From G963665495 sp963667575 (GTDB taxonomy: Bacteria; Desulfobacterota; Desulfovibrionia; Desulfovibrionales; Desulfovibrionaceae): a stretch of 64,000 bases of DNA. The position numbers and the translations under genes were made by a program. The stretch is taken from positions 1 through 64,000 of the forward strand of contig CAXXHY010000058.1 in assembly GCA_963667575.2 (NCBI GenBank). The letters run 5' to 3'. Under the pieces are notes generated by a model, which was given only the letters and a program-made list of their open reading frames with translations, made no database searches and was not told where the DNA came from. The stretch's first letter is position 1, and each line of letters begins with the position of its first letter. Positions 55,095 through 63,699 of this stretch are shown one piece after another.

Positions 55095-55219
55095 GTCTTC
55101 CGTCTTGTTTGCTGCGAAAGCGGTGTTTTACTAGGATTTCCTATAGTTCACTCCCCTTGATCTGGCAAGCTTGTCCTTTTTTTCCGTACAATTACGAAGG
55201 ATGATTGGAAAACAAAAAA

Positions 55220-55248
55220 GGGATGCATGAAACCATGCATCCCTTTTT
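55220..55248. terminator. Bidirectional terminator
   Basis: A perfect stem, GGGATGCATG against CATGCATCCC, with a short AAAC loop, an A run on the left and a T run on the right. It ends the leftward cyclophilin-like gene. Confidence 0.9.
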
Positions 55249-55293
55249 CGTTATGAATATCCGGAAAAACGCCGTGGTATTCGGGGGCGGCAC

Positions 55294-55770
55294 TTAATCC
55301 GCCATGGAAATGTCCACCCGTATCGAGCTGTTGAACTTCTCCAGGTAGGCCGGGTCTATCATGAGTTTGCCTATTTTTATGATGTAGGGGACCTCCAGCG
55401 CATCCGAGTTGCCGTTGGTGAAGATCACGAAGGATTTGCCGGGAATCCAGTAAGCGAGTTCGCCGTCGGCTGAACCTTTCTGCACATCGCCTGGCCCGTA
55501 CTGCAAAGGCGTGATGCCCCCGTAGTAGTTGCGTCTGCTTTTGGTCAGGTTCACGGAAAGAGGCAGTTTGTTCAGCAGATCATCCGCAGTACGGTTTTTG
55601 TACAGAACCGCCGGGATGGCCTGTCCACCAATGTTCAGGGTTATTTTCTGCGTATCCTCGTATGGGGGAGCCGCCAGTGTGTTCTGGTTGAGACTCAGGG
55701 CAAGAGCCGGGGTCAAAGGTGTAAGCAGCAGGCCGACGCTGACAATGAGGGAAACAAGTATTTTCAACAT
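55294..55770 (-). CDS. Secreted cyclophilin-like fold protein
   Basis: 158 residues with a signal peptide (M-L-K-I-L-V-S-L-I-V-S-V-G, cut after L-T-P-A-L-A). The mature part matches the bacterial cyclophilin-like (PF18050-type) domain: I-T-L-N-I-G-G-Q-A-I-P-A-V-L-Y near residue 40, L-L-N-K-L-P-L-S-V-N-L near 62, then Y-G-P-G-D-V and a late I-I-K-I-G-K-L. Members lack most residues of the proline isomerase site and their role is unknown. The ATG at 55770 has GGAG nine bases upstream; the longer frame to 55815 is not used. Confidence 0.82.
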   Translation of the reverse strand: MLKILVSLIVSVGLLLTPLTPALALSLNQNTLAAPPYEDTQKITLNIGGQAIPAVLYKNRTADDLLNKLPLSVNLTKSRRNYYGGITPLQYGPGDVQKGSADGELAYWIPGKSFVIFTNGNSDALEVPYIIKIGKLMIDPAYLEKFNSSIRVDISMAD

Positions 55771-56164
55771 ATCGTACTCCATAATATGCATTTGCGTAAA
55801 TTGCGCGCGTTTCAAACAGCGAAACGCGGAAAAAAGCTGTCACATGCCTGGGAGCGCCTTTGTGGAAGCCGTTGTAAAAAATTTTGAGGCGCTCTTTGAA
55901 AAATTGCCGGGCCGTGATCGTCTGAAGGAATAAGTAAGTGTTCCGAGCCCTGCTTTAAAGGCACATTTCTCCGCAATTTATGCCTGATTCTGCGAAAAGC
56001 CTCAGCCACGTCCTTCTGGTGGACCTTGAATTGAGCTCGGGAACATACGGCAGAAGCCTGGATACCGCAGCGCAGAGCGCGTACGGTATCCGGAAAAAAG
56101 CCTGTGTTACAGACCGGTGACGGGAAGATGCTTGCCTGTTTCTCTCAGGGGCGGACAGCGAAGA
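55771..56164. other. Intergenic stretch with a hairpin
   Basis: No gene. GGATACCG and CGGTATCC form an 8-base stem with a 16-base loop at about 56058-56089, possibly the end of the cyuP transcript. Nothing else recognised. Confidence 0.4.
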
Positions 56165-57403
56165 CTATTTGTCAAGCCAGGCGAGCAGGGGGGACACCAC
56201 CAGCAGCGCGCCCGTGAGCAGCACCAGCCAGGATTGCAGCCCGCGGTATTTGGCCAGCTCGTCCACTTTGTAGATGAGTGCAACCGGGATGAAACAGCCG
56301 ATAATGGCGAAAATGGGGCTGCAGACGCAGGTGAAATAGAGGATGGGGGAATTGACGATGGTGGCTGTCCAGCCGAGGAGGATGATCAGCCCTACGGCTC
56401 CGGCGGAAATGCGCCCCATGTTCAGGCTTTCTTTGGGTTTGTTTCCCGCGAAAAGCTGAATGTACAGCCCCACGCAGGCCTCGTGCAGGCCCAGCAGTAC
56501 GCCGAAAAAAGACGTGGTCACGGCGCAGATGTCGATGATTACCCCCAGGGCCGGCACAAGTTTTCCGGGAAAATCGCTGACCATGATGGCCAGGAAAGAG
56601 GTGTTGGCCTTGAAGGCGTTGTAGGCTTCCTCGTGGGTGATGGACATGGTGCAGGAAAAAGCAAAGAAAAACACCACTCCCGCCAGGATGAAAAAGGACC
56701 AGTTCATGATGCTCAGAGCCTTTTTCCTGGCGGTTTCGATATCATCGTATTCGGACCGCGTGAAGATGACCATGGGGCTGAGGGATTGCAGAAACAGGAT
56801 CGAGGTCATGGCAAAGGGCAGGGTGACTATGGTCTGTGTGAGCAATTTGGAAACAGATCCGATGGCCTGAATGTTCCGGACTTCCCATAAGGGGATCATC
56901 ATGGTTCCCAGCACCACCAGGGAGGAGAGAATAACCACGATGAGGATTTTTGAAAGGTTGAAGAGCAGGGTTTTGCTCACAAAGGCGATGAACACCAGAA
57001 AGGAGATCAGCAGCAGGGCGTAGAGATGGTTTTCGGAGAGCAGCCCGCTGGTCCAGCCGGCGGCGCGAATGTAGGAGGCGCTGTCGTTGGTGACGGTTTC
57101 GCTGTACACGCAGAGCCAGATCAGCAGCATCACAAAGTAGATGATGCCGAGCACGGCGCCCCATTTGCTTCCCAGATATTCGCTGATGGTGGCCGGGTAA
57201 TCAGTGGCCTGGCGTGATTCGATGAGCGTATTGATGAACAGACGCTGAAACTGGTACAGCGCCGGATAGGCGATGAGTATGGCCAGCAGAAAGGTCCACA
57301 AACCGACCAGCCCGGCCTGAATGGGCAGAAAAACAATGCCCGCTCCAATACCCATGCCGATGTTTACCGCCACCCATCCCCAGTCCTTGGAATTCAGTTT
57401 CAT
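56165..57403 (-). CDS. cyuP: HAAAP-family amino-acid permease, probable cysteine importer CyuP
   Basis: 412 residues, eleven helices, hydroxy/aromatic amino-acid permease family (SdaC/YhaO). Landmarks: N-I-G-M-G-I-G-A-G-I-V-F-L-P near residue 14, and Q-A-G-L-V-G-L-W next to it. It starts M-K-L-N-S-K-D-W-G-W. The upstream gene, 100 bases away, is the cysteine desulfidase-type cyuA, and this pair is the cyuPA arrangement of E. coli, in which the permease imports cysteine with H+ or Na+. Serine or threonine are possible alternative substrates for the family. Confidence 0.83.
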   Translation of the reverse strand: MKLNSKDWGWVAVNIGMGIGAGIVFLPIQAGLVGLWTFLLAILIAYPALYQFQRLFINTLIESRQATDYPATISEYLGSKWGAVLGIIYFVMLLIWLCVYSETVTNDSASYIRAAGWTSGLLSENHLYALLLISFLVFIAFVSKTLLFNLSKILIVVILSSLVVLGTMMIPLWEVRNIQAIGSVSKLLTQTIVTLPFAMTSILFLQSLSPMVIFTRSEYDDIETARKKALSIMNWSFFILAGVVFFFAFSCTMSITHEEAYNAFKANTSFLAIMVSDFPGKLVPALGVIIDICAVTTSFFGVLLGLHEACVGLYIQLFAGNKPKESLNMGRISAGAVGLIILLGWTATIVNSPILYFTCVCSPIFAIIGCFIPVALIYKVDELAKYRGLQSWLVLLTGALLVVSPLLAWLDK

Positions 57404-57502
57404 GGACGTTGCCCTGGTTAGAGATCAGAAAATGCACGAAAACGCCACAACCGGCCTGTTCGATTATTGATGCATCAACAAAATACTGCGGACTGCGCCG
57501 CA

Positions 57503-58810
57503 TTATGAGGTCATGATCTTCAGGATAACCTCGTCGGTCTGCTTCATGCCGGAACTGGCCAGAACGCCGATGTTGCGTATGGTGGCTTCCTCGTCGTCGC
57601 CCACTATGCCGTCGCCGCCGTGCAGATCCTTGTGGTAGCCGGCCAGGGTGGCCGAATCAAAGGCGGCATAGATGCCCGTGGCGATTTTCATGGCGCAGGA
57701 AGGCTTGGCGCCGTCGCAGATCACACCGGACACATTGGCCAGGGTATTGATAATGGCGTGGGCCACGTAGGTGAATTCCTCGTTGATCAGAAAGGTGATG
57801 GCCCCGCTGACTCCGGCGGCCGCGCACATGGCGCCGCAGTAGGCGGACAAACGGCCCACCTGGGTTTTGATGTGCACGGTGCAGAGATGCGAGAGAAACA
57901 GCGCCCTGATCAGCTGCTCTTCCGAATAGTCGCGCAGCTGGCAGAATTTGATGACGGGCAGGGAAGCGGTCATGCCCTGGTTGCCGGAACCGCTGGTGGT
58001 CATTACGGGCAAAGGGCAGCCGCTCATGCGGGCGTCGCTGCCGGCCGCGGCGTAACTGGCGCTGCGGTTGCGCGGATCGTCTCCGTAGACCCCCTGTTCG
58101 ATGTTCTTGAGGATGCTGCTGCCGATGTTCACGCCGTAGGTGTTCTGCAGGCCTTCGTCCGCAATGGCGCAGTTTAGTTCGATAACCTGCTGGAACAGCG
58201 GACGGATCAGATCCAGGTCGATGTTTTTGGCCAGGTCGTAGATCAGCCGTACGGAGAGGATGGAGCGGTCTTCCTGTGTGGTGTTGAAGTTCTCCGGACT
58301 GAACCCGTGGTCGAGCAGCACCTCGCCGTTCTTGACCACCTTGGTCAGGTTGGTGTGAAAATACTGGATTTCCACCAATGCGCTTTTGTCGCCGGAAAAA
58401 GCTTCGATACGCACGTAGAGTTTGACCGGCGTATCTTCATGGATGATCTCAAAGGAGGCCTTTTCCAGGTATTTTCTGACCTCTTCCATGTCCTGGCCGG
58501 TCACTTCGCTGATGACCATCAGGTCCTTTTTGCAGTCTCCGGCCACAATTCCCATGGCCGCGGCGGTCTGAATGCCGACCATGCCGCCGCTGTTGGGCAC
58601 CACCACGCTCTTGACGTTCTTGATGATGTTGCCGGAAACAAAAATTTTCACCAGTTCGGGAAGTTCCCCCAGAACTTCCCTGGCCTTGGCAGCCACCAGC
58701 GCAATGGCGATGGGTTCCGTACAGCCCTGTGCCGGCACGATTTCCTCATGCAGAATGCGCAGCACCTTGTCTATGGTGGTGGTATCGGTGTTTTCCGGTT
58801 CAGCGTGCAT
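57503..58810 (-). CDS. cyuA: CyuA-type cysteine desulfidase (UPF0597)
   Basis: 435 residues. The catalytic cysteine sits in A-Q-G-C-T-E-P-I-A near residue 25. The iron-sulfur cluster cysteines are in C-A-A-A-G near 340 and C-D-G-A-K-P-S-C near 378, with the N-S-G-G-M-V-G-I loop near 70. These are the features of L-cysteine desulfidase, which splits cysteine to sulfide, ammonia and pyruvate with a [4Fe-4S] cluster. The ATG at 58810 (M-H-A-E-P-E-N) with GGGGGA upstream is chosen; the frame stays open to 58975 but that part is not family-like. Together with cyuP it forms an operon for anaerobic cysteine breakdown. Confidence 0.9.
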   Translation of the reverse strand: MHAEPENTDTTTIDKVLRILHEEIVPAQGCTEPIAIALVAAKAREVLGELPELVKIFVSGNIIKNVKSVVVPNSGGMVGIQTAAAMGIVAGDCKKDLMVISEVTGQDMEEVRKYLEKASFEIIHEDTPVKLYVRIEAFSGDKSALVEIQYFHTNLTKVVKNGEVLLDHGFSPENFNTTQEDRSILSVRLIYDLAKNIDLDLIRPLFQQVIELNCAIADEGLQNTYGVNIGSSILKNIEQGVYGDDPRNRSASYAAAGSDARMSGCPLPVMTTSGSGNQGMTASLPVIKFCQLRDYSEEQLIRALFLSHLCTVHIKTQVGRLSAYCGAMCAAAGVSGAITFLINEEFTYVAHAIINTLANVSGVICDGAKPSCAMKIATGIYAAFDSATLAGYHKDLHGGDGIVGDDEEATIRNIGVLASSGMKQTDEVILKIMTS

Positions 58811-59226
58811 TGTATTCCCCCTGAAAATTGCGGTTGGTATGGTTGCGGCGATAATCGGTTCGTTTGTATGCCTGGAAAATCGACAGGGCTTTTTTCTTTC
58901 GCCATGCGAGTTTTTTTCAGAATTGACGGACTGTTCTGTATAATCGTCTATACTCCAGGCCAAATGGGTTGGCAAGGAGGAGCGTTGTTTCCATATGACT
59001 ACGGAAGGTTATTGTCCGCTCGCCCGGAGTGAGGCTTGTTGCTTGAACAACGTTCGGACAGCATTGCAAGTACCCTGTTTTAAGATGAAAAAAATGCAAT
59101 TGACTCGAAGCAGGCCTTGGCGGTGGGAAAAACAGTGGTTATATTGCTTTTTTAGCAACCCCCAGGCTTGCGGCGGGGGGCTTTTCATGGAATATTGCTG
59201 CAAGCAAGCTCAAGGAGTGATGGGAT
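58811..59226. other. Promoter region and GC-rich hairpin before the EF-hand gene
   Basis: No protein gene is seen. At 59158-59187 a C5 run and a G6 run pair around a short GC-rich loop and are followed by TTTT: a terminator-like hairpin 40 bases upstream of the EF-hand start. The part before it, from about 58940, could be a short untranslated RNA or leader. Confidence 0.4.
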
Positions 59227-59655
59227 ATGCGCGTTATCATTTTGACATCTTTGCTTATTCTGCTGACAGCCGCCATGGTTTCCGGTGGCGAGAAACAGAC
59301 GGCTGCTTTTGATTCTCTGGATTCGGACAAAGACGGGCAGATCAGTAAACAGGAATTCGATACGTATCATGCCGGAAGTTCGGCGGCAGAAGCCGTCGCC
59401 TTTACCAAGGATGACGACCAGGACCACGACGGCATCATCTCTTTGCAGGAATTTGCCAAAAAATGGAAAGCCAGCGGCGCCGACGCCGTGGTTTTCAATT
59501 TCAACGATATCGATATCAACCATGACGGCGTGGTTACCTGGAAGGAACTGGAACTGCAGTATCCCGGAAGCATGCGCGCCGGCTTCAACTCTGCCGACAC
59601 CAATCACAATGGTTCCATGAGCCGCAAGGAATCCCTCGTCCTGTTTCGATTTTAA
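59227..59655 (+). CDS. Secreted EF-hand calcium-binding protein
   Basis: 142 residues with a signal peptide (V-I-I-L-T-S-L-L-I-L-L-T-A-A-M-V-S-G-G). Four EF-hand loops are visible: D-S-D-K-D-G-Q-I-S near residue 33, D-Q-D-H-D-G-I-I-S near 64, D-I-N-H-D-G-V-V-T near 97 and D-T-N-H-N-G-S-M-S near 124. The first three have all the calcium ligands; the fourth ends in K-E instead of the usual E in the last place. It should bind Ca2+ in the periplasm. AAGGAGTGATGG stands just before the ATG. A terminator follows at once, so it is a single-gene unit. Confidence 0.9.
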   Translation: MRVIILTSLLILLTAAMVSGGEKQTAAFDSLDSDKDGQISKQEFDTYHAGSSAAEAVAFTKDDDQDHDGIISLQEFAKKWKASGADAVVFNFNDIDINHDGVVTWKELELQYPGSMRAGFNSADTNHNGSMSRKESLVLFRF

Positions 59656-59660
59656 CTGGT

Positions 59661-59693
59661 CCGGCGGAGTATCTGCTCCGCCGGTCTTTTTCT
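59661..59693 (+). terminator. Terminator of the EF-hand gene
   Basis: A perfect 9-base stem, CCGGCGGAG against CTCCGCCGG, with a 6-base loop and T-rich tail. The next gene starts only 8 bases beyond, so its translation signal must lie in or right after this structure. Confidence 0.92.
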
Positions 59694-59700
59694 GATCACA

Positions 59701-61074
59701 ATGCCTCAACATTTGCTTCCCCCATGGCCGACCATTCCGTGGTCGGTTCCGGCGGATTGCGCGGATGGCCCCAGAGTGCTGGGCATCAATCCGTGGATTT
59801 ACGATTTCGCCGCCTACAACCTCTGGCAGCGTCCCGTGGGACTGCTCTCCTGTCTGGAAACACTGCGCAACAGTGGCTGTGCGGTCGCTTTGCTGGATTG
59901 CCTGGACCCTACCTGGAACGATGTCCATTGGCGCAAGATCAAGGCCAACGGTACGGGCAATTTTCCAAAGACCAGGTTGCCGCTGCCCGGTGCGCTGAGC
60001 CATGAACCCCGGCAGTTCAGCCGCTACGGACTTGCTTATGAGGCCGTGGCCGGAGCGCTCCAACGTCTGGAGCCCGAGCCGGATGTGGTGCTGGTCACCT
60101 GCCAGATGACCTATTGGTATCCTGGAGCCGTAACTGCCATGCGCCTGGCGCGTCAGGTCTTCCCGAATGCTCGGCTGGTTCTGGGCGGCGCGTACGCGAC
60201 CTTGTGCCGGGAACATGCCGAGGGGTTCGGTCTGGCGGATCTTGTGGTGCAGGGGCCTTTCGAATCTCTGGAAAATTGGCAAAATTTTTGGGGGCTTTTG
60301 GGTGTCTCTGCCAGGCCTGTTCCTGAAAATTCCGGATTCGGCCTGGCGCTGGATTTGTACCCGTCGCCAGAGTACGCGCCCATTCTGGGATCCAGAGGCT
60401 GCCCTTTTCATTGCGCCTATTGCGCCAGCCACGAACTGTATGATCATTTCGTCACCAAACCCGTCGAACTGACCTGGTCCGAGATGCGACACGAACTGGA
60501 CAAGGGAGTCCGGGATTTCGCTTTTTTTGACGATGCCGTACTGGTGCAGCCGGAAAAATGGCTGCAGCCGCTGCTGGAGCGGATCATTGCCACGGGGTTG
60601 CCTGTACGGCTGCATACGCCCAATGCGTTGCACATCCGTTTGCTGACCCCGGAAATATGCCGTCTGCTTTACAGGGCGGGGTTGAGCACCATCCGCCTGG
60701 GGCTCGAGACCACGACTTTTTCGGACAGGCTGGATTGCAAACTTACCCGTGAGCAATGGCGGCAAGGTCTGGAAAATATGTTCAATGCGGGTTTTCAAGC
60801 CGAGCAAATAGGCGTATATGTTTTATTCGGTTTACCCGGTCAAAGATTCGAAGAACTGAGTCAGACTCTTGCCGCAGTGCGTTCCCTCGGCTTGACGCCA
60901 TATATTTCGCATTATACGCCTATTCCAGGCAGCAGGCTTTTTGAAGAAGCTCAAGCACATTCGCCGTATCCATTGGGGGAGGAACCGTTGTACCAGAATA
61001 ATTCCATATGGCCGTGTGTTCCCGGCGGCTTTTCTTGGGAGAAACGTTCGGAAATTTCCCGGATGCTCAAGTAG
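59701..61074 (+). CDS. B12-binding-type radical SAM protein
   Basis: 457 residues. The N-terminal 200 residues form a cobalamin-binding-like Rossmann domain (R-V-L-G-I-N-P-W-I-Y-D-F-A-A-Y, then V-L-V-T-C-Q-M-T-Y-W-Y-P-G, R-L-V-L-G-G-A-Y-A). No D-x-H-x-x-G motif is seen, so B12 may not be bound. The radical SAM motif is R-G-C-P-F-H-C-A-Y-C near residue 228, with G-L-E-T-T near 335. These proteins carry out methylations, rearrangements or thioether chemistry; the substrate is unknown. The ATG at 59701 lies directly after the terminator of the EF-hand gene and has no ribosome site, but the family start fits. It is 8 bases before the next radical SAM gene. Confidence 0.85.
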   Translation: MPQHLLPPWPTIPWSVPADCADGPRVLGINPWIYDFAAYNLWQRPVGLLSCLETLRNSGCAVALLDCLDPTWNDVHWRKIKANGTGNFPKTRLPLPGALSHEPRQFSRYGLAYEAVAGALQRLEPEPDVVLVTCQMTYWYPGAVTAMRLARQVFPNARLVLGGAYATLCREHAEGFGLADLVVQGPFESLENWQNFWGLLGVSARPVPENSGFGLALDLYPSPEYAPILGSRGCPFHCAYCASHELYDHFVTKPVELTWSEMRHELDKGVRDFAFFDDAVLVQPEKWLQPLLERIIATGLPVRLHTPNALHIRLLTPEICRLLYRAGLSTIRLGLETTTFSDRLDCKLTREQWRQGLENMFNAGFQAEQIGVYVLFGLPGQRFEELSQTLAAVRSLGLTPYISHYTPIPGSRLFEEAQAHSPYPLGEEPLYQNNSIWPCVPGGFSWEKRSEISRMLK

Positions 61075-61082
61075 GCTTTAAC

Positions 61083-62033
61083 ATGCCTCGTTATCTTGAG
61101 CTGCACGCATCCGGTAAATTGCAAAAACGCGCGCGTACGGCCCTGGCGAGTCTGGCTTTCTGCGGCCTGTGCCCGCGATCCTGCGGCGTCAACAGGCTGG
61201 AAGGCGAATTGGGACAATGCCAGACCGGCCGGTTTGCCCGTGTTGCATCCTATAACCTGCACTTTGGCGAAGAAGGACCTCTGGTGGGGGCTGGAGGGTC
61301 CGGTACTATTTTTTTTGCCGGGTGCAATCTTAACTGCGTCTTTTGCCAGAACCACGACATCAGCCACAAGCCCGCGGACAGCACCGAAGTGCACCCCGAG
61401 CAACTGGCCTGGATGATGATCGAGCTGCAGAAGCAGGGGGCGCACAACATCAATCTTGTGACCCCTTCGCATGTGGTGCCCCAGATTCTGGAGGCGCTCC
61501 CGCTGGCCATAGAGCAGGGGCTCAAACTGCCCATCGTGTTCAACACCAGCGCCTATGACAATGTGCCCACTCTGAAATTGCTGGACGGCGTGGTGGATAT
61601 CTATATGCCCGACGTGAAGTTTTGGGACAGCACCCCCGGGGATACGTACTGCCAGGGGGCCGCGGATTATCCCGAATGCGCCAGAGAAGCCGTGCGCGAG
61701 ATGCACCGCCAGGTGGGGGATCTGAAGCTGGAAAGCCATGGCATGGCCGTGCGGGGATTGCTCGTACGCCATCTGCTCATGCCTTCCGGACTGGGGGGTA
61801 CGGCCAAGTGGCTGCAGTTCCTGGCCAAGGAGATCTCCGCCAATACCTATGTCAATATCATGGACCAGTTCCGGCCCTGTGGTGATGCGGGCAAATTCCC
61901 CGAATTGAACAGGCCGCTGGCCCCCGACGCTTATGAGGCCGCCCTGGAAATGGCCCGGCAGGCCGGTCTGACCCGTCTCGAAGACAGGGAAGAACGCATG
62001 CAGGTGTTCTTTCGCTCCCTCTTTGGTCAATAA
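61083..62033 (+). CDS. PflA/PflX-like radical SAM protein
   Basis: 316 residues. An N-terminal cysteine-rich part (F-C-G-L-C-P-R-S-C-G-V-N near residue 24) precedes the radical SAM motif, A-G-C-N-L-N-C-V-F-C-Q-N near 77, spaced C-x3-C-x2-C. The group (COG1313) resembles pyruvate-formate-lyase activating enzyme but is not proven to activate PFL. Start M-P-R-Y-L-E-L chosen at 61083, 8 bases after the preceding radical SAM gene; the open frame begins at 61008, inside that gene. The pair of radical SAM genes suggests one two-step pathway. Confidence 0.88.
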   Translation: MPRYLELHASGKLQKRARTALASLAFCGLCPRSCGVNRLEGELGQCQTGRFARVASYNLHFGEEGPLVGAGGSGTIFFAGCNLNCVFCQNHDISHKPADSTEVHPEQLAWMMIELQKQGAHNINLVTPSHVVPQILEALPLAIEQGLKLPIVFNTSAYDNVPTLKLLDGVVDIYMPDVKFWDSTPGDTYCQGAADYPECAREAVREMHRQVGDLKLESHGMAVRGLLVRHLLMPSGLGGTAKWLQFLAKEISANTYVNIMDQFRPCGDAGKFPELNRPLAPDAYEAALEMARQAGLTRLEDREERMQVFFRSLFGQ

Positions 62034-62077
62034 GATCCATCGACTTTTTTTCGTCAAAAGGCTACGTTTTTGTCTTG

Positions 62078-62170
62078 AGCTTCATTTATGGTAATGTTTT
62101 ATACAATAATGTATAAAATAATTGTCATAAATGAAGCTATTTTACAAAAAAGTATAATATAGCTTTTTTT
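62078..62170 (+). promoter_or_regulatory. Overlapping long palindromes before glnA: possible attenuator
   Basis: Left arm 62078-62105 and right arm 62110-62138 are nearly complementary over 28 bases (AGCTTCATTTATG at both outer ends, TTTTATACA at the centre, loop ATAA). The last bases of the right arm also start a second hairpin, AGCTATTTTAC against GTATAATATAGCT, at 62134-62166, which is followed by seven T (62164-62170). The two hairpins share bases and exclude each other, as in attenuators; TATAAT at 62153 could instead be a promoter. Terminator of the radical SAM pair or control of glnA are both possible. Confidence 0.55.
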
Positions 62171-62302
62171 CTCAGGTCTCGGGTTTCCTGTAAGCTCGTG
62201 ATCTGCTATTGGAAGAGATAACTGGCCCGAAAGTTGTAACAAGGGGCTATGAAAAGCGGACTTTTTTCCGGAACTGCATAGTCAAAAACTTGGAGGAAAT
62301 GT

Positions 62303-63646
62303 ATGGACATCCCTGTTTTCAATTGCAAAAATGCAGACGATGTGCTCAAGGCAGTCAAAGAGTACAATATCAGCTTTATCCAGTTCTGGTTTGTCGACAT
62401 CCTGGGCACCCTGAAGAGTTTCCAGATCACTCCGGACGAACTTGAGGCCGCCTTTGACGAAGGGATGGGGTTTGACGGCTCCTCCATCCTCGGGTTCACG
62501 CGCATCCAGGAAAGCGACATGGTGGCCTACCCGGATGCCACAACCTTTCAGATCTGTTCCTGGCGTCCGTCCGATCGTCCGGTCGCCCGTGTATTTTGCG
62601 ACATTTGCACCCCCGACGGTACGCCGTACGAGGGCGACAGCCGGTATATTCTCAAGAAAACCCTCGAGAAGGCAGCGGAAAAGGGCTACACCTATTTTGT
62701 GGGCCCCGAGCTTGAGTTCTTTTTGTTCGCCTCGCCCAAATGCCCGGAAACCCTGGACGCGGGCGGCTATTTTGACGCACCGCCCCTGGATCTGGCCAAT
62801 GACGTCCGCCGCGACATCATTTTCAACCTCCAGAAAATGGGCATTCAGGTCGAATACAGCCACCATGAAGTGGCTCCCAGCCAGCACGAAATCGACCTGC
62901 GCTATCAGGAAGGCTTGACCATGGCCGATGTGGCCATGACCTACAAGGTCGTGGTCAAGGAAGTGGCCCGCAAGCACGGCTGCTACGCCAGCTTCATGCC
63001 CAAGCCCCTGTTCGGAGAGAACGGCTCGGGCATGCACGTACACCAGAGCCTGTTCAAAAACGGCAAGAACTCTTTCTTTGATCCCGCGGATCCCAACCAC
63101 CTCAGCGGTGAAGCCAAATCCTACATTGCGGCCCTGCTCAAACATGCCAGCGAATTCGTCTGCGTGACCAACCAGTGGGTCAATTCCTACAAACGGCTGG
63201 TGCCCGGATACGAAGCTCCGGTGTACATTGCCTGGGCGCAGCGCAACCGTTCGGCCCTGATCCGGGTGCCCATGTATAAACCCGGCAAGGAAGCCGCCAC
63301 CCGTATCGAACTGCGTTGTCCGGACCCGGCCGCCAACCCCTACCTGGCGTTCGCCGTCATGCTCGGCGTGGGGCTGGAAGGCATAGAAAAGGGCTACCAG
63401 ATCAGCCCGGCCGTGGAAGACAACATCTTTGCCATGACCGACGCGGAAATGGCCAACCGCGGCATCGACGCCCTGCCCGGCAGCCTGTACGAGGCCGCCA
63501 TGGCCCTGGACAAGAGTCCGCTGGTCAAGTCCATCCTGGGCGAGCATATCCACGCCAACCTGGTGGGCAACAAGATGATCGAATGGGACGAATACAGAAC
63601 CCATGTTTCTGAATACGAAATCGAAAAATATCTGCCTATTTTGTAA
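62303..63646 (+). CDS. glnA: Glutamine synthetase, type GSI-alpha
   Basis: 447 residues, the full length of GSI-alpha. Landmarks: M-G-F-D-G-S-S-I near residue 56, the metal/ATP motif G-P-E-L-E-F-F-L-F near 134, H-H-E-V-A-P-S-Q-H-E near 194, and N-G-S-G-M-H-V-H-Q-S near 240. It makes glutamine from glutamate, ammonia and ATP. The C-terminal loop reads L-P-G-S-L-Y-E-A; the adenylylation motif N-L-Y-D-L of the beta type is missing, so control should be by feedback and transcription. GGAGGAAATG stands at the start; a 270-base leader with palindromes precedes it. Confidence 0.96.
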   Translation: MDIPVFNCKNADDVLKAVKEYNISFIQFWFVDILGTLKSFQITPDELEAAFDEGMGFDGSSILGFTRIQESDMVAYPDATTFQICSWRPSDRPVARVFCDICTPDGTPYEGDSRYILKKTLEKAAEKGYTYFVGPELEFFLFASPKCPETLDAGGYFDAPPLDLANDVRRDIIFNLQKMGIQVEYSHHEVAPSQHEIDLRYQEGLTMADVAMTYKVVVKEVARKHGCYASFMPKPLFGENGSGMHVHQSLFKNGKNSFFDPADPNHLSGEAKSYIAALLKHASEFVCVTNQWVNSYKRLVPGYEAPVYIAWAQRNRSALIRVPMYKPGKEAATRIELRCPDPAANPYLAFAVMLGVGLEGIEKGYQISPAVEDNIFAMTDAEMANRGIDALPGSLYEAAMALDKSPLVKSILGEHIHANLVGNKMIEWDEYRTHVSEYEIEKYLPIL

Positions 63647-63670
63647 GCCTCCGGCTTGTTTGTCTCCTTT

Positions 63671-63699
63671 AAAAGGCCTCCGTTCGGGGGCCTTTTTTT
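63671..63699 (+). terminator. Terminator of glnA
   Basis: AAAGGCCTCCG pairs with CGGGGGCCTTT (one G-U pair), TT loop, then seven T. It ends glnA and may also serve the convergent gene at the right edge. Confidence 0.92.

Noticed and set aside
58917..58945. TTGACG and TATAAT before the EF-hand leader as a sigma-70 promoter
   Set aside because: The two boxes are only ten bases apart, far from the usual 16-18.
59185..60807. 540-codon minus-strand frame over the EF-hand and radical SAM genes
   Set aside because: It crosses two well-supported plus-strand genes and their terminator; no domain features.
62282..63604. 440-codon minus-strand frame opposite glnA
   Set aside because: glnA on the plus strand is unmistakable; this is its shadow.
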